Shown piece by piece: positions 25,301 through 37,104 of a stretch of DNA of 64,000 nt (the stretch's first letter is position 1; each line of letters starts with the position of its first letter). A model generated the notes under the pieces. The model searched no databases, was not told the DNA's origin, and saw only the letters and a list, made by a program, of their open reading frames with translations. The DNA comes from Lycocorax pyrrhopterus obiensis (Eukaryota; Chordata; Aves; Passeriformes; Paradisaeidae): assembly GCA_014706295.1 (NCBI GenBank), contig JACSVZ010000004.1, forward strand, positions 92,035,881 through 92,099,880, read 5' to 3'. Position numbers and translations under genes: made by a program.

Positions 25301-27372
25301 CTTACAACTCTGTATGAACTTGCATGTGTTCCTTAACATCATTCACCCAGAGAAATATAAAAATGTGCGGCAGAACCACAGCCACTTGTCGACAAACACA
25401 ATGAAGAGTTTCTCATCATCTGTAAATCCTTATAATTTCAATCTACAGCTGTCAGCACAGTAGTAACCAGTCCTTTTGTTTGTTTCACTAAGAATTCTGG
25501 GAATAAATTGTATTACTGACCTTTTAAATACTTCTGTTTTTCTATAAGCCTTTGTATTTCTTCTGCTTTTAGAAGGAATGAATGTGGCAAAAGGCCTTAA
25601 ATTCTATGTTTAAGAGAATACAGTACAATTTTAAAATACAAGAAATTTCATTGTTTCAAACAACAAAAACACAGCAGTGTCAGAAAACTTTATGATCAAC
25701 TTGAGCTATGGAACTATTGTTCTTTATCATAAAGCTTTCATGAGTCAACAACAGGGATTCATTAGTTGTTGGTATTCAAATTGCCCATACTATGATAGTG
25801 CAACTTTTTTTCATTACAACAGCACTTACATCAAACTGATGTTAGTTAGAAGCACTATTATGTGTTTCTAGTCAGTTTTTTCACAGCCTCTATTACAAAA
25901 AAGGACTTCTGCAGGATGATCGTCAAGGCTGGACCAACTTAATTGAAAATCTGCTCACACTGGAAAGAGTGATAAATTTCCATCTACTACAATCACTTAT
26001 TCCTGTGGGTGGACATTTGGGTGCTTTTCATCTAACCTATTTTTAGATATCTACTGCAGAGACACCTACCTGTGACCTTCCTCCTCTATGATGCCTTCAT
26101 AATTAGTAGAAAGAAATAGACACTCTAGGGCATGAATCATATGACCTACTTTGAGCATCTACTTTGGGAGGAGATGAATTGCACCCTAGAGGTGTCAATC
26201 TCTCCTTTGATTGTAAAGAGTTTTAGATCACTAGCCACATGTACAAAGAGATGTCTAGATTTGGCCAGATGAATCTCACCCTCAGTGACATGACTGAATA
26301 GGGTCTGAGCCAGGCAAGCTTTCTCTGAAAGCAGCTCAGAACTGGCAGTAGCAGAACTGTAAACCATCAGTGACCTTGAGACATCCCGAAATTCTAGCCC
26401 AGTATAAAAAAAAAGAATGCTAGTATCTTTACTGAATTGATTGTATTTTGAACCTTTTCTGTCAGGTTAAAAAGTGTATATGAGATTTATTGCAGAGTAT
26501 AATCTGCCTTTTTTCTTTGATCATACTTTCAAAAGAGTTGTGCTCATAAATCACATAGATGTTGTATTATGTACTGGTTTAATATAGTAACTATTTTTAT
26601 TCATATCAACTTATTTAAGTTTTTTTCCTTATAATGAGTGTTGCAAAGTTTTTTTTGATATTGTTTATGGTGTCTTTTGGCTCTACATGTCGTTTCAGAG
26701 ATTTCAAATTTTTCACTGCCTAATACACTGTTGAATGCAAAATGCATTTTATTCTGTACAATTGCAGTTTGCACTGAGTGCATATTACAACCAGTTATTC
26801 CTCATTACAATGTAGCTGTCTACTTGTGCCAGAACTCATTACTGTGTCTTAGAGTCAGAATTCTGGTACCCCAGAGTCTAAAATATTTGAATACAAAGTA
26901 AGAAACCCATGGATCAACAATCATTTGTTTACTTTTAGCATGCCATTTTCATTAGACTGACATTTTAAAATAATTTGACTCCAAGACCTTGACTGCCTCG
27001 CTCTTGGATAGTTGGATGCTAGTGCTGTGAAATGAAATATCGTGTTTACTGAAACTTATGCAATTATCTTGGTGCATCAGGAAATTCATGCATCTGATGG
27101 AGTCTTTTATAAATTAGAGAATAACAACAAAAATAATCCTGATTATGTTTAAAAATAAATTTTGTCTTATACTGTATGACTACATAAAAGTCTGCATTAG
27201 AAAGTATAAAGTGAATTTACACTGAATTGTTCTTGAACCGTAGGGATCCAAATATCACGTAGGTGTTCATGTAACTACCAGATCAGGGAACCAGGTTCAA
27301 AATTCACTTTTAACCTCACCTACTCAGAGAGATTATTGAGATCTCTGAGCATCCTCATTTTCAACACAGTTT

Positions 27373-27748
27373 CAAAGAATCACAGAACAAGCTGAGTTGC
27401 AAGGGACTCACAAGGATCATCAAGTCCGACTCCTGTCCCTGCACAGCACCGAGCCCAGGAGTCACACCATGTGCCTGAGATCATTGTCCAAATTCTTCTT
27501 GAGCTCTGTCAGACTTGGTGCTGTGACCAGTTCCCTGGGGAGCCTGTTCCAGTGCCCAACCACTCTCTGGGTGAAGAATCTTTTTCTAAACTCTAACCTC
27601 AATCTTGTCTGACACAACTACCTCTTAGGGAACAAGAGCCTGGGGAGCAGCCCTGTGGAAAGGGACTTCGGGGTCCTGGTTGATGGCAAGCTGACTGTGA
27701 GCCAGCAGTGCCCTGGCAGCCAGGAGGGCCAACCGTGTCCTGGGCTAT
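27373..27748 (-). mobile_element. CR1 LINE with inverted 5' segment
   Basis: Two CR1 pieces abut in opposite orientation. The left piece (27373 to about 27621) is the 3' end of CR1 on the minus strand. It has the tail at 27373 (AGAATCACAGAAC) and the segment coding for the final arginine- and histidine-rich C-terminus. The right piece (about 27622-27748) is in plus orientation and encodes a more upstream portion, C-P-G-S-Q-E-G preceded by P-V-E-R-D-F-G-V-L-V-D-G-K-L-T. This matches the result of twin priming, known for mammalian L1, in which the 5' part of a new insert is inverted. About 300 bases of element sequence are missing at the junction. Two independent insertions are the alternative. 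Confidence 0.8.
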
Positions 27749-29353
27749 CTAATTTTCCAGCTATCTCACTACATACTGCTATGAAGTTTACTACAAATCA
27801 GATTTTGGGTTGGCTTCCCAGGTAATTTTGGTTTTGCTTGAATTTGTAGATGTAGAAATAGAAGTAGCTTATTTCAAGTGCTGTTGGGGACAGCATACAG
27901 CTAAATAAAACAGGTATATAGACACCAGCATATAAATTGAGCTAAAGATTTAATAATTATACAAAAAAATTTGAAATGTTAAATTTAGTAACCACCTATG
28001 TTTATATTTATGTGTGGATGTGTACACACACGTATGTACGTGTGATATAGGTATTTTATGGAAAGGTATAAATTAAGGAAGAAATTCACGTCTCTTGAGA
28101 TCTAAAGCAAAGAACCTCAGTGCAGTCATTGTGCATTGATTAGTTCATTATTGATCACTTCCCTTTGCTGGGGTTATCCTGGCAATGTTCCATCTGGAGG
28201 AAAAAATGTTTCTCTACATTATTCCCTGGTGGAAGGGAATAGAAGTTTACCCTGTGAATAAAGGCCATAGATATAAAATATTAGCTCTTTACAAGTTGTT
28301 GCAACAAATTATTTCTCTCCACACCTCATACATGACACACTCTAACAAAGTCAGACTAAAAATGTCAAAAATCACAAGCTCCACCAAGCACAGGAGCTAC
28401 ATGGATCACATGTAGCAACTGGAAAATGCTGGCACAAGGACTTGTAATTCTCTGATGGTGGTTTTTGTAATAGCTAAAGGGATATTTGACAAACTGCCCC
28501 GTTCTCTCCTGCTCAGGACAGGAAAATTCTAAGGTGATGGGATGTAAAGTTTTTCCAGCCCCGAGGTACCTCAGCAAAAAAGTAGCTAACAGATGCATGA
28601 GTTGCTTGCCTCAATTTACTAAAAGTAGTGCTTTTAAGTGCCAAAAGAAAAAGAAGCTGCAGAAGAGAAGAAAGAAGCACTGTCAATCACAGTGTGCAGT
28701 CAAGAGAACATGCATGTTCAGTGGAAGCCTTTGAAAGGAAAGCAAGGATGTAATTGTATATTGCATTACTGTCACTCAGCTGGATATCATACACCTATGA
28801 GTTTTAACACATATCTGACTTCTTGATGTTTGTGGTGCCTTTCTTTCTTTGTTTATTTTCCTTTCAAGTTTGTTCTTCCACAGCTGATTTAATTTTTATA
28901 CTCTGTCCTACATCTCTCATTGTATGTTTATTTGCCATTTGTTCCTAGTATTTCCTAGTTAATCTCTCAGACGTTCTGCATTAAGCTATCTTCAGAAAGG
29001 ATGGAGATGCTCCATCTCCCAGAAGCCAGTAAACAGAACATTAATAGTTGTCTCAGGCAATGCTGCATGTTCCATATTTTCACTCAGAATAACAATTTTA
29101 CACTCGTTGCTCCACTTAAAGCTGTATCACTGAGACAGATCTGTCATCTCTCCAGCAAAAAAAGCCCAAACTTACAACAACAAGAAGATGCATAGCACCA
29201 TTGTCCTTAATAAGTCTGGCATCTTGGGAACACACAAAGCACCTGTCTCTGGGCATATGGGTACAGTGCACTGCTACTGTGGAGTGCCAAGATGAGGCAG
29301 TGGAGAGGGGAACCAGACAAAGCTCTGTGCAGACAAGATTAAAGTAAAATTAA
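27749..29353. other. unassigned sequence
   Basis: No gene or mobile element is recognised. It contains a 27-base alternating purine-pyrimidine stretch at 28018-28044. A patch at about 28080-28180 contains homeodomain-like motifs. Confidence 0.5.
28018..28044. repeat. alternating purine-pyrimidine tract with inverted repeat
   Basis: All 27 bases alternate purine and pyrimidine. Within it, 28027-28034 and 28037-28044 are perfect inverted 8-mers (CACACGTA and TACGTGTG) around a 2-base centre. Such sequence can adopt the Z form or a small cruciform. It includes two CpG dinucleotides. Confidence 0.85.
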
Positions 29354-29375
29354 GGGGGGGGGGGGAAGTGGGGGA
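29354..29375 (+). repeat. G12 run plus G5, potential G-quadruplex
   Basis: Twelve consecutive G (29354-29365), then AAGT and five G. The run supplies at least four G3 tracts in a short span, meeting the usual G-quadruplex pattern on the plus strand. Confidence 0.85.
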
Positions 29376-29378
29376 ATT

Positions 29379-29480
29379 AAAATAAAATAAAATAAAATAA
29401 AGGATAAAATAAAATAAAATAAAATAAAATAAAATAAAATAAAATAAAATAAAATAAAATAAAATAAAATAAAACAAAAC
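29379..29480. repeat. (AAAAT)n pentanucleotide microsatellite
   Basis: About 20 units of AAAAT/AAATA, broken once by AAGGAT at 29399-29404 and ending in AAAACAAAAC. Minus-strand frames through it translate to repeated F-Y-F-I-L and are artefacts. Confidence 0.95.
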
Positions 29481-30580
29481 ATTGTTCCAGTAAGCTCCAT
29501 CGTTCAGTTTCAGGAAAAAACCCCAAAAACTCCATGGGGGTTCTTTTATTATGCTCATCTTGTGGAGTCATTGCCCAAATAACTGTTTCCTTTGGAGTCA
29601 GTTCTGTCTCCTTTGCTCAAAATGAGGAAAGTATTTTAGGTGAGCCGCAGTTCTGGCATTAAAAAAGGAGAAAAATAATCACTCAGAACAACAAGATGTC
29701 TGAAAATCTATGTTGATATATTATTAACTTCCATGACAAAACATTTTAGCTTTTTATTTTTTTTATGATTTCACATCACAAAAAGAAACCCACGTTTTCA
29801 CTTCGTTTTGCTAACATTAATTGTACAATTTCTTTGTTTTATTTTGGCAAGTTCTTACCATTTTCACTATTTGGCTGAAGTCCATTATACTGTTAACAAA
29901 AATACCATACATTTTTGAACTGTTCATCAACAAGTTCAGCAAAATCAAATTTGTTTTTAATAAAAGGATCACTTGCTTTGTGAACAAGAATATAAAACTT
30001 ACAAAGATGTGAACCAATTGCCATGACAGATGAGATATGGACTATCACTCTGTTACACAATTCTGAGGTTGGATTTTGCTACTGAAACATAGAGCTTGTA
30101 TTTTCATATGTAAAATTACTTTAAAAAAAATCATGTTTGTTTTATTCTTAGCCACAACAGGATCACATAGAGTGAGGGTATAGTTGTAAGAATGCATTCT
30201 CTGGATGTCAAAAAGGCTTTTCAACCACAGTATAAGTTCACTTGACTGAGCTTTTTGTGCTGGTATGGCCATGGCAAGAACCATTATACTTCATGTACAC
30301 TACCCTCCTCTCAGAAGTAAAATATTTTTCTTCAAAAAGAGTGGAGACACTTCCCCTCATGCCTTTATAGAGCAATCTATCAGGTCAGCTTCAGAGCATT
30401 TTCTGCATTTCTCTCTTCTACAAATTTGTGGTTCCCTTTACTCCTCACTTTCACTGAATAAGACATATTCATAAGTATCTTCATGAGAAGATACTGTTGT
30501 TTTAACACTTACTCTTCTTGAGTAATTTTAATGCAAACTGTGTGAATTCAGACCGACTCGTTTATCACAGAAGCATCTTA
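29481..30580. other. unassigned AT-rich sequence
   Basis: Nothing recognised. Overlapping short frames on both strands around 29820-30010 are typical of AT-rich DNA with few stops. Confidence 0.5.
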
Positions 30581-30721
30581 GAAACATAGAGTGGTTGGGA
30601 CTGAAGGGTCACCTAGTCCAACTCCCCTGCAATAAGCAGGGACACTGTCAACTAAATTAGGTTGTTTAGAGGCCCATTCAACCGTACTTCAAATGCTTCC
30701 CAGGGATGGGGCACCTAAAAC
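30581..30721 (-). mobile_element. CR1 LINE 3' tail fragment
   Basis: On the minus strand this is the last part of CR1 plus its tail. The plus strand reads AACATAGAGTGGTTGGGACT, then GTCCAACTCCCCTGCAATAAG, then the block equivalent to C-A-T-C-C-C-T-G-G. It is truncated at about 30721. Only the extreme C-terminus and untranslated region are represented. Confidence 0.88.
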
Positions 30722-33700
30722 TTCTCTGATCAGTTATGAGGACGATGAACTTGATAGAAGCAACATAAAATATGGTATAATAAAAGGGTAAACTTCAGTC
30801 TCTCGAAAAAACCAAAATTTGATCTGAAAATTCCATTTTCTAATCGCTGAATTTGGTAGCAATTTTTATAAAAATATATTTATTTTTATAAAATAGAGGC
30901 AATAAGTTACTCTCTTTTTCCCCTTAAAATTCTTTCAATGCAAATAGAATGTTTCAACAAATCTGTAAAATGGTCTTAAAGATCCATATTCAAGAATAAA
31001 AGTCCTACAGGTACACCTTTGCAAAAATATGAGATAAAGAATACCCTAAAATGACAGAGGTAGTTTATTTCTTATGCCAAATCTTTCAAAGGCTTTCAGT
31101 TTATGTAAAATTGTTATCCATGTAATTGAGAATTTCCATGGGATCTTAAGACAGAAAGTTAATTTACAAACTGTACATTCACAGGTCCCTTATCAACAAA
31201 TTCCTTTGTTCAGAATTTTCCCATGGAAATAGCTTCAGCTGAATTGAAAAAATTATATATAGTTATTTCAAAACAGTTTGGGAAACAAAAAGAAGGTGGA
31301 AAGTATTACAGAATTGCAACTTTCAGTGTTGCAACTACCACAAAGAAGACTCTTCTTCCTCATGTTTTAAAGAAATAAGTTTGACAACATTTATTATGGA
31401 ACCTAAGGTGTCTGATGTTCCAAAGAGACATATCTAGTGCAATCACATCTAGTTTAAAGAAAAGTCATCTTCATTCTCCACTGCAAGAGAACCATGTTAA
31501 TAATTTCATGGAGCAGCCATTTATTAACATGATATTAAATATGTGTTGGAGCTCCTCACATCATGCCCATCAAAAATTATGCTAGATCTATCAGATAACT
31601 AGAAACAGTGTACTGAATGTGTAACTCAAAATGCTGTTTTTGTAGAGCTTATCAGGGACTTGTTATCCTAACAGGCAATTAGAACAAAAATGAGTTTCAG
31701 TAGTTTTTTCAGAGCACATTCACTGAATATAATAATCTACCCTTGCAACAGATGTGATAAATATAAGCTCAATAAAGCTCAGCGACCCTGCTTTTACTGT
31801 TTCCTTAAAATATTACTAAAAGCTCCATGATATATTAGAAAAATAATCTCTCTTCAGTGTTTGAATAAAAAGTGGAATAATCCCACAATATTACAAGTAA
31901 AATCATCCAGACTAGATTACATAAAATATATCTCTTAAAGGAAGTGATATTTCAGAGAAGATGGAACTGTTCCAGTGTTTCATTTTAAAGATCAGATATA
32001 TGTTTCTTAAGTGAGTTTTACAGATAAGAGTGAAGGAAAATGGGCATAGATAATACACATGACATTTCATTTCTATTACTATAGATAAGATGCAGATAAA
32101 TATTCTCTACAAATGAATTATGCAATGTTCCGTAAATAGCTTTTATTAAAAATAGCCTGTTTGATTAACAAAGAATTATATGTGTACTACTACTACTAAT
32201 ACCAGTAAGAATTTACAGCAGGAAGAAGAAACCTGAGTTTAAGACAGCAGGCAACATTGCCAGATAATTTAAATACAATATAATTAACCAAACTATGAGA
32301 AACCATGGTGATCTTAAAAAAAAATATTTTGGAAGATTTATGCAAGAACAGTTTGGAGGAGTCAAGGGAATGAGTAGGCAAGGCATGAAATACTCAAGGC
32401 TCAAGCTAAATTTCAGTAATAGGAAAAAAAGACCATATTCTAGTGGCTGAACACATAAATTAGGCACACCTTGGATGACTAACCAAAGGAGGTGGCTGAA
32501 TACAAACTCAATCTAAGAATTATTAATTTAAGGTTATGCTAGTATTTCATTCTAACCATAGATATAAAAGATTTTCAGGGAAAGAACTAGAATGAGTAAT
32601 AGGCAGTATGAATTTTACCATGGAATTCATTAGATTAAGCAAAATTCATTAGATTAGGCAAAATTATGCATGGATTAGAAAAATTTCCTATTGTATACAC
32701 TGTTATTTCAATTTTGCACTGTTATTTCCTTTTAGCTTTCCTGCTAATCATTTGGTTTGATCATGTTCAGTTTTGTGAGGACCTATTAAATCTGAGTAGT
32801 CTTCTTCCACATCACATGCAATATCATTTTGCTATAATTAAATCCTGTTTTGAGATAATTATATCTTAAATTCCACATGTGCAAAATACAGAGGACAATT
32901 ATGATGCAAATTTTAAATATGAAAATGACTAAACTAATAAAGGATTTTTAATATTTCCTAGTGCATTCTCTGAGAGCCCATTTCATTCACCTGAATATCA
33001 ATACTTGTACAACCAGCCCAGAGAGGTGCTCTAAATTTTCGATTGAAACTTTAAAACCTGTTTGTCTTCACAGTTCACTTAATTTAGATTTGCTTATTTC
33101 ACACAGAAGAGAAGTCTAGATTTCTCAGATTCATTTTTAAATGCTAGTTAAGCTTAAAATTAAACTATGTTTTGATTTAGAAGGAAGAGGTTATGTTTCT
33201 GAACATTCTGAAAGATAATAAACTTTGGAAAACAAGAAAAAGGAAAAATAAACCAAGGAATTTTATTTTTGCTGGTTTGTTGTGGGGGTTTTTGTTTTGT
33301 TTTTCTTAGCCATTGGATTTCCCTCTACCTGTCCCAGGTTTCCCCGAGATCAAACCAACATGGAGTTCTGTTCAATATCACTCCAGCCTCATAGTACTTT
33401 AACCTCCTTGACTCTAGGGCAGTTAAAGCTCTTGCACCTTCTCCCAGTTTCCCAAATACAGAATTCTTGCTGTCTCCAAGACGATCTTTCAGGTCCCTTT
33501 CTCATACACTTATGCAGCTCCAGTAGCAGACACAACTACTGACATCCTTCTTGTCCATTTTTGCTTATGAGTTACAAACTGTTGATTTAACAAATTGAAC
33601 TTTTGTCCTTCCTGTGGGCTTCTCAAGACGTACGCTTCCAGTGGGACCAGTAATTACTGCTTTGCTTTCAACTTTAACGAGCATAAAATCTGATGTCTGT

Positions 33701-36700
33701 GTGTACCACTTCCCAAAATCATAGCTTCTGACTTACTTTGACAGTTTCACAAAGACTACAAATGATGCTTTAAAAATAAATTTCTGTATTGAGAGCATTT
33801 TTTCCAATTCTCCTTTGCACTGTCTGATAATTCCAGAAATTAATACCGTCAGGATTATGCACTTAAAATGTATCAGTGTCTTAAATACTACTTTTATCAG
33901 TCTTTGCTGGCTAAGTGATATTTCTTGAATAGAAATGTAAAAGTGCAAGCTCTTTAAAAAAAACCCCAAACTAAATACCACAACATTTTTTGTTCTATTG
34001 TAAACTATTTAGGATTGCCTGAATTAATAATAATACAATTTAAAAGTGACTAAATGTGTTTATCAATTTTGTTTATTCCAATATTTGTCCTAAAAAGCAA
34101 CCCTAACTTTCAAATTAGAACCTTATGAATCTCAGAAAGCTGAGACAGGAACCAGAATAACTAGAGAAAAGAGCTAAACTGTGGCTGAGCATTATTTATT
34201 TCTGGCTTCTCTGTTGCCTTTTTTTTTAGCTCACAGTAGAAAATCAGATACAAGAAAACATTAAGTTACCCTAAAGGAGGCATCAAATGTCTTTTTTAAT
34301 GAATAACTCATTAAAATCAAAAGGGCAGAGGGAGCACAAGCTATCACATCTGTCCAAGAAGGTGCAGGACAAACAGCTCACCTTGTTACAGAAGCAACAG
34401 CAAAGCAACATTCACTCTGATGAACATCTCAGGTGAGGAATCTCTAAAACCAGGCTTGTTTCCAGAAGGCACAGCATCACTAATTTTAAAAATTCCCTTG
34501 AATGAAAAATTTATCCTTTATATGCTAATTGATGCAGTAAAAAGATCAACTCAGTTATTAAAAGTAAGAATAAAAAAGGAAAAACAGAGGGCGGGGGTAT
34601 CATAAGTGGCTTTATGAAAAGAAAGAGTAAAAATAACTGTCAAGGAAAATGCTACCCATTCTCATCATAAAACGTGTCTCAGCTACTCTGGCTTGAGGGA
34701 AGGTATGCAATGGAAGAAAAGGAGATTAGTTTTTGTCACCTGACTGATCATGTCTGACAGACTAGTTTGTCAACACAATATGTGAAACACTAAACATTTT
34801 AAGCCTCATAAACAACATAGAAATGACTGCTGCAAACAATATTTCACTCTGAGGGAGCTCGGAGTTTAATTTCTTCCTGCGCCTATGTTTCTATTTTCAT
34901 TCAGTATCAGCATTTAAGTTTACCTACACAATACCTGTTGTTAGGACAAATAAATCAGTCCAGTTAGCCTTGGGCAGCCTTTGAAATGTTAGTAAGTATA
35001 TTGAAATACACTTTCATGGGGCTTGTAACACACAGTATCCCATGGATCTCAGCAGTTGTCCTATCCTAGGGACTGTTGAAAGAATTCATCTCATGGTAGT
35101 GATGCTTTCGTTATTTCTCTGGGATGTGGAAGATCAAAGCCTCCATCACTCTCTAGTGGCATGATGGCATGCCCTTCAGGTGCTGGCTGGTGTCACTACC
35201 AGTCTCTCACACTGCAGTTTCTTGGTTCTCCATGAAAAATTAAGAAAGGAGGCAGGGTTGTAGTGTGAGATATCACCACTTGTATCAGTGGCAGACTGAG
35301 TTTCTCTGAGCTACTATATATCTAAAACTTTTATGTTTATACAATACAACATTTCCAAAACAGGACACCGAGCGCTTCTTGTACAACTAATATGCTGCTT
35401 AAATATAACTGACTTGATCCTACTTGTATCCTGAACTTCCCTCTCCCATATACTGGATGGGAAGCCAATAATTAAGCACTTCAAATTACTGGAGTGCTAC
35501 CCTTTGCCATTTGGACCATAAAAACCTAACCTGAACCTGAGAAATCTTTCTTTACTTGATTGCTGGTGGAAGAGGTGGAACTGTTACTTTTGGAAGAAAA
35601 AAGGTTTTCATTTATCGTTCTGGAATTTTATCACAGAAACTGGATACTCAAAAAACACTTGACAAGCTTTAAATGGAACATGGGGCAAAAGTTCAATATT
35701 TTTTTACTAGTAGTTCTGTAAAAATGAATGTTTAAAAATTTACTAAAATGTTTTAACACTCTTCATTTTTGCAGATGACAAGAGAAAAATTCTATGAGAG
35801 CTAATGCAGAAGAAAAGTATTAAATAATGCGCTTATTCCATGTACCCATCTTGCTCCCTATCCTTGGACTGCCCTTATATGACATGATAGAGATGGAAGA
35901 GTGACATGGGACAGAGTTATGGCTGAATCTTCTAAGCATGATCTCTAACGTGATCAGGTGGGAGGGAAGGCACTCAGCACTGCAGGATGAAGTCTTTTGA
36001 AACATGAGATATTCAAAAGAAAGGTAGGACACAGATTATCTGGCAGCATTCCACTCTCATCAGTAGAGCTATGATGACTGACTGAATAAAAATTTGACCC
36101 ACACATCTAGCGCTAACTTTCCATTTCATGAACTTGAAACCAGATCTATGCATGACCTCATGCTATGGGGAGGCTGGAGAGAGCATTCCAGGGATCTCAC
36201 TGGAGTATCTATCCTCCTTTCCTCTAAAAGCCCTAGGACTCTGCCTCTGCACTCCCACTCCCTATCTCCCCTTCCCCCAACATTCCCTTCTCCCAGAGTT
36301 GCTTTTGTTCCCAGGAATCTGGTGTCCTCACTTGTCGCTGAGTGCCCCTGCTTATCTCCCTTCTCCAGGTTCATTACTGGTGGGTGATGCTGACCACAGA
36401 AATGGATGAGGGTCTTTCCTTTCATTACCACCAACACGCATGAGGAAACTCAAACACAAACGGTATTTATAGTCTCAGATCCTTGAAACCAGAAATCAGA
36501 TGAAAAATGCAATACAAGAGAAGTGAATTGTAATCTATATGACACCAGAAAAATGACTAAAACTTTCTTTTCTTTCAGTCTTTAACAGAGGTTAAATAAA
36601 AGCCTTTGAAAGTGAATTATATAACAATATCTCAATATCCATAAGCAATTCTTATATATTAAAAAATGCAACTCTTGTTTTTGACTAGAAACAGTATTTC

Positions 36701-36960
36701 TGACTTTTATACCTCAAAGATTCTCAAAATAATATACTTGTCACAGTAAAATATCATTTGCTTTTGATAAAATGATTTTGTTTATTACCAAGACATTTCC
36801 CACAAGGGAAGAGCTGTAAAAATCTCTTGGACCATTAACTCCTGCCTAATTTTAATTAATTATTGTATTACAGTAGAGTAGATATGCAAAAGCACCTCAA
36901 TGCTCCATTGTATTGGGCAGTCAATTCACGCATTCCGAGAGCAAGGAACAACCCTTGTCA
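30722..36960. other. 6.2 kb of AT-rich unique sequence, nothing assigned
   Basis: No gene or element recognised. Minor contents are a short TAC run near 32187-32200, a 19-bp tandem duplication at 32625-32662, and a pyrimidine-rich patch near 36230-36300. Frames up to 103 codons at about 36094-36437 occur on both strands over the same GC-richer patch and are not convincing as coding. Confidence 0.5.
32625..32662. repeat. 19-bp tandem duplication
   Basis: Two adjacent units (32625-32643 and 32644-32662) of the form ATTCATTAGATTARGCAAA differ at one base. The duplication looks recent. Confidence 0.85.
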
Positions 36961-36964
36961 GGCA

Positions 36965-37100
36965 GAGATTCTGATCTGAACAACACAGAGGAACAGACGG
37001 TTAGACATGAGGAACTTGTACAAAATCACAAAGCAAGTATGCACTGGACCAGGAACCTGAATCCCAAACTGAATTCCTCTTCCATGCCACTTGATTATAC
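36965..37100 (-). mobile_element. probable MIR SINE relic
   Basis: The plus strand reads GAGGAACAGACGGTTAGA, then ACTTGTACAAAATCACAAAG, then GCAAGTATGCACTGGACCAG and GAACCTGAATCCCAAACT. This follows the order and spacing of the reverse complement of the MIR core and 5' part: A-G-A-G-G-T-T-A-A, then C-T-T-G-C-C-C-A-A-G-G-T-C-A-C-A, then the G-A-A-C-C-C-A promoter-box region. MIR is an ancient amniote tRNA-derived SINE, rare but known in birds. The match is by eye and divergence is high. Confidence 0.55.
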
Positions 37101-37104
37101 GTGT

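Larger units (their letters stand above)
20393..27372. other. 7 kb of mostly AT-rich sequence, nothing firmly assigned
   Basis: No gene or recognised element is present. Minor contents are an A/C-rich patch at 21375-21405, a three-fold AAGAGTTCT repeat at 22271-22301, and a GC-richer block at about 25028-25270. A 67-codon frame at 23798-24001 uses AT-rich codons and has no family resemblance. Around 26040-26350 there is a block whose texture resembles ancient interspersed repeats, but I cannot match it. Confidence 0.5.

Noticed and set aside
25290..25450. Second possible MIR relic, with TCATCATCTGTAAAT near 25413
   Set aside because: Only two short words match and their spacing is wrong by about 70 bases.
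29274..29571. Frames of 64 and 94 codons on the minus strand
   Set aside because: They are translations of the (AAAAT)n microsatellite.
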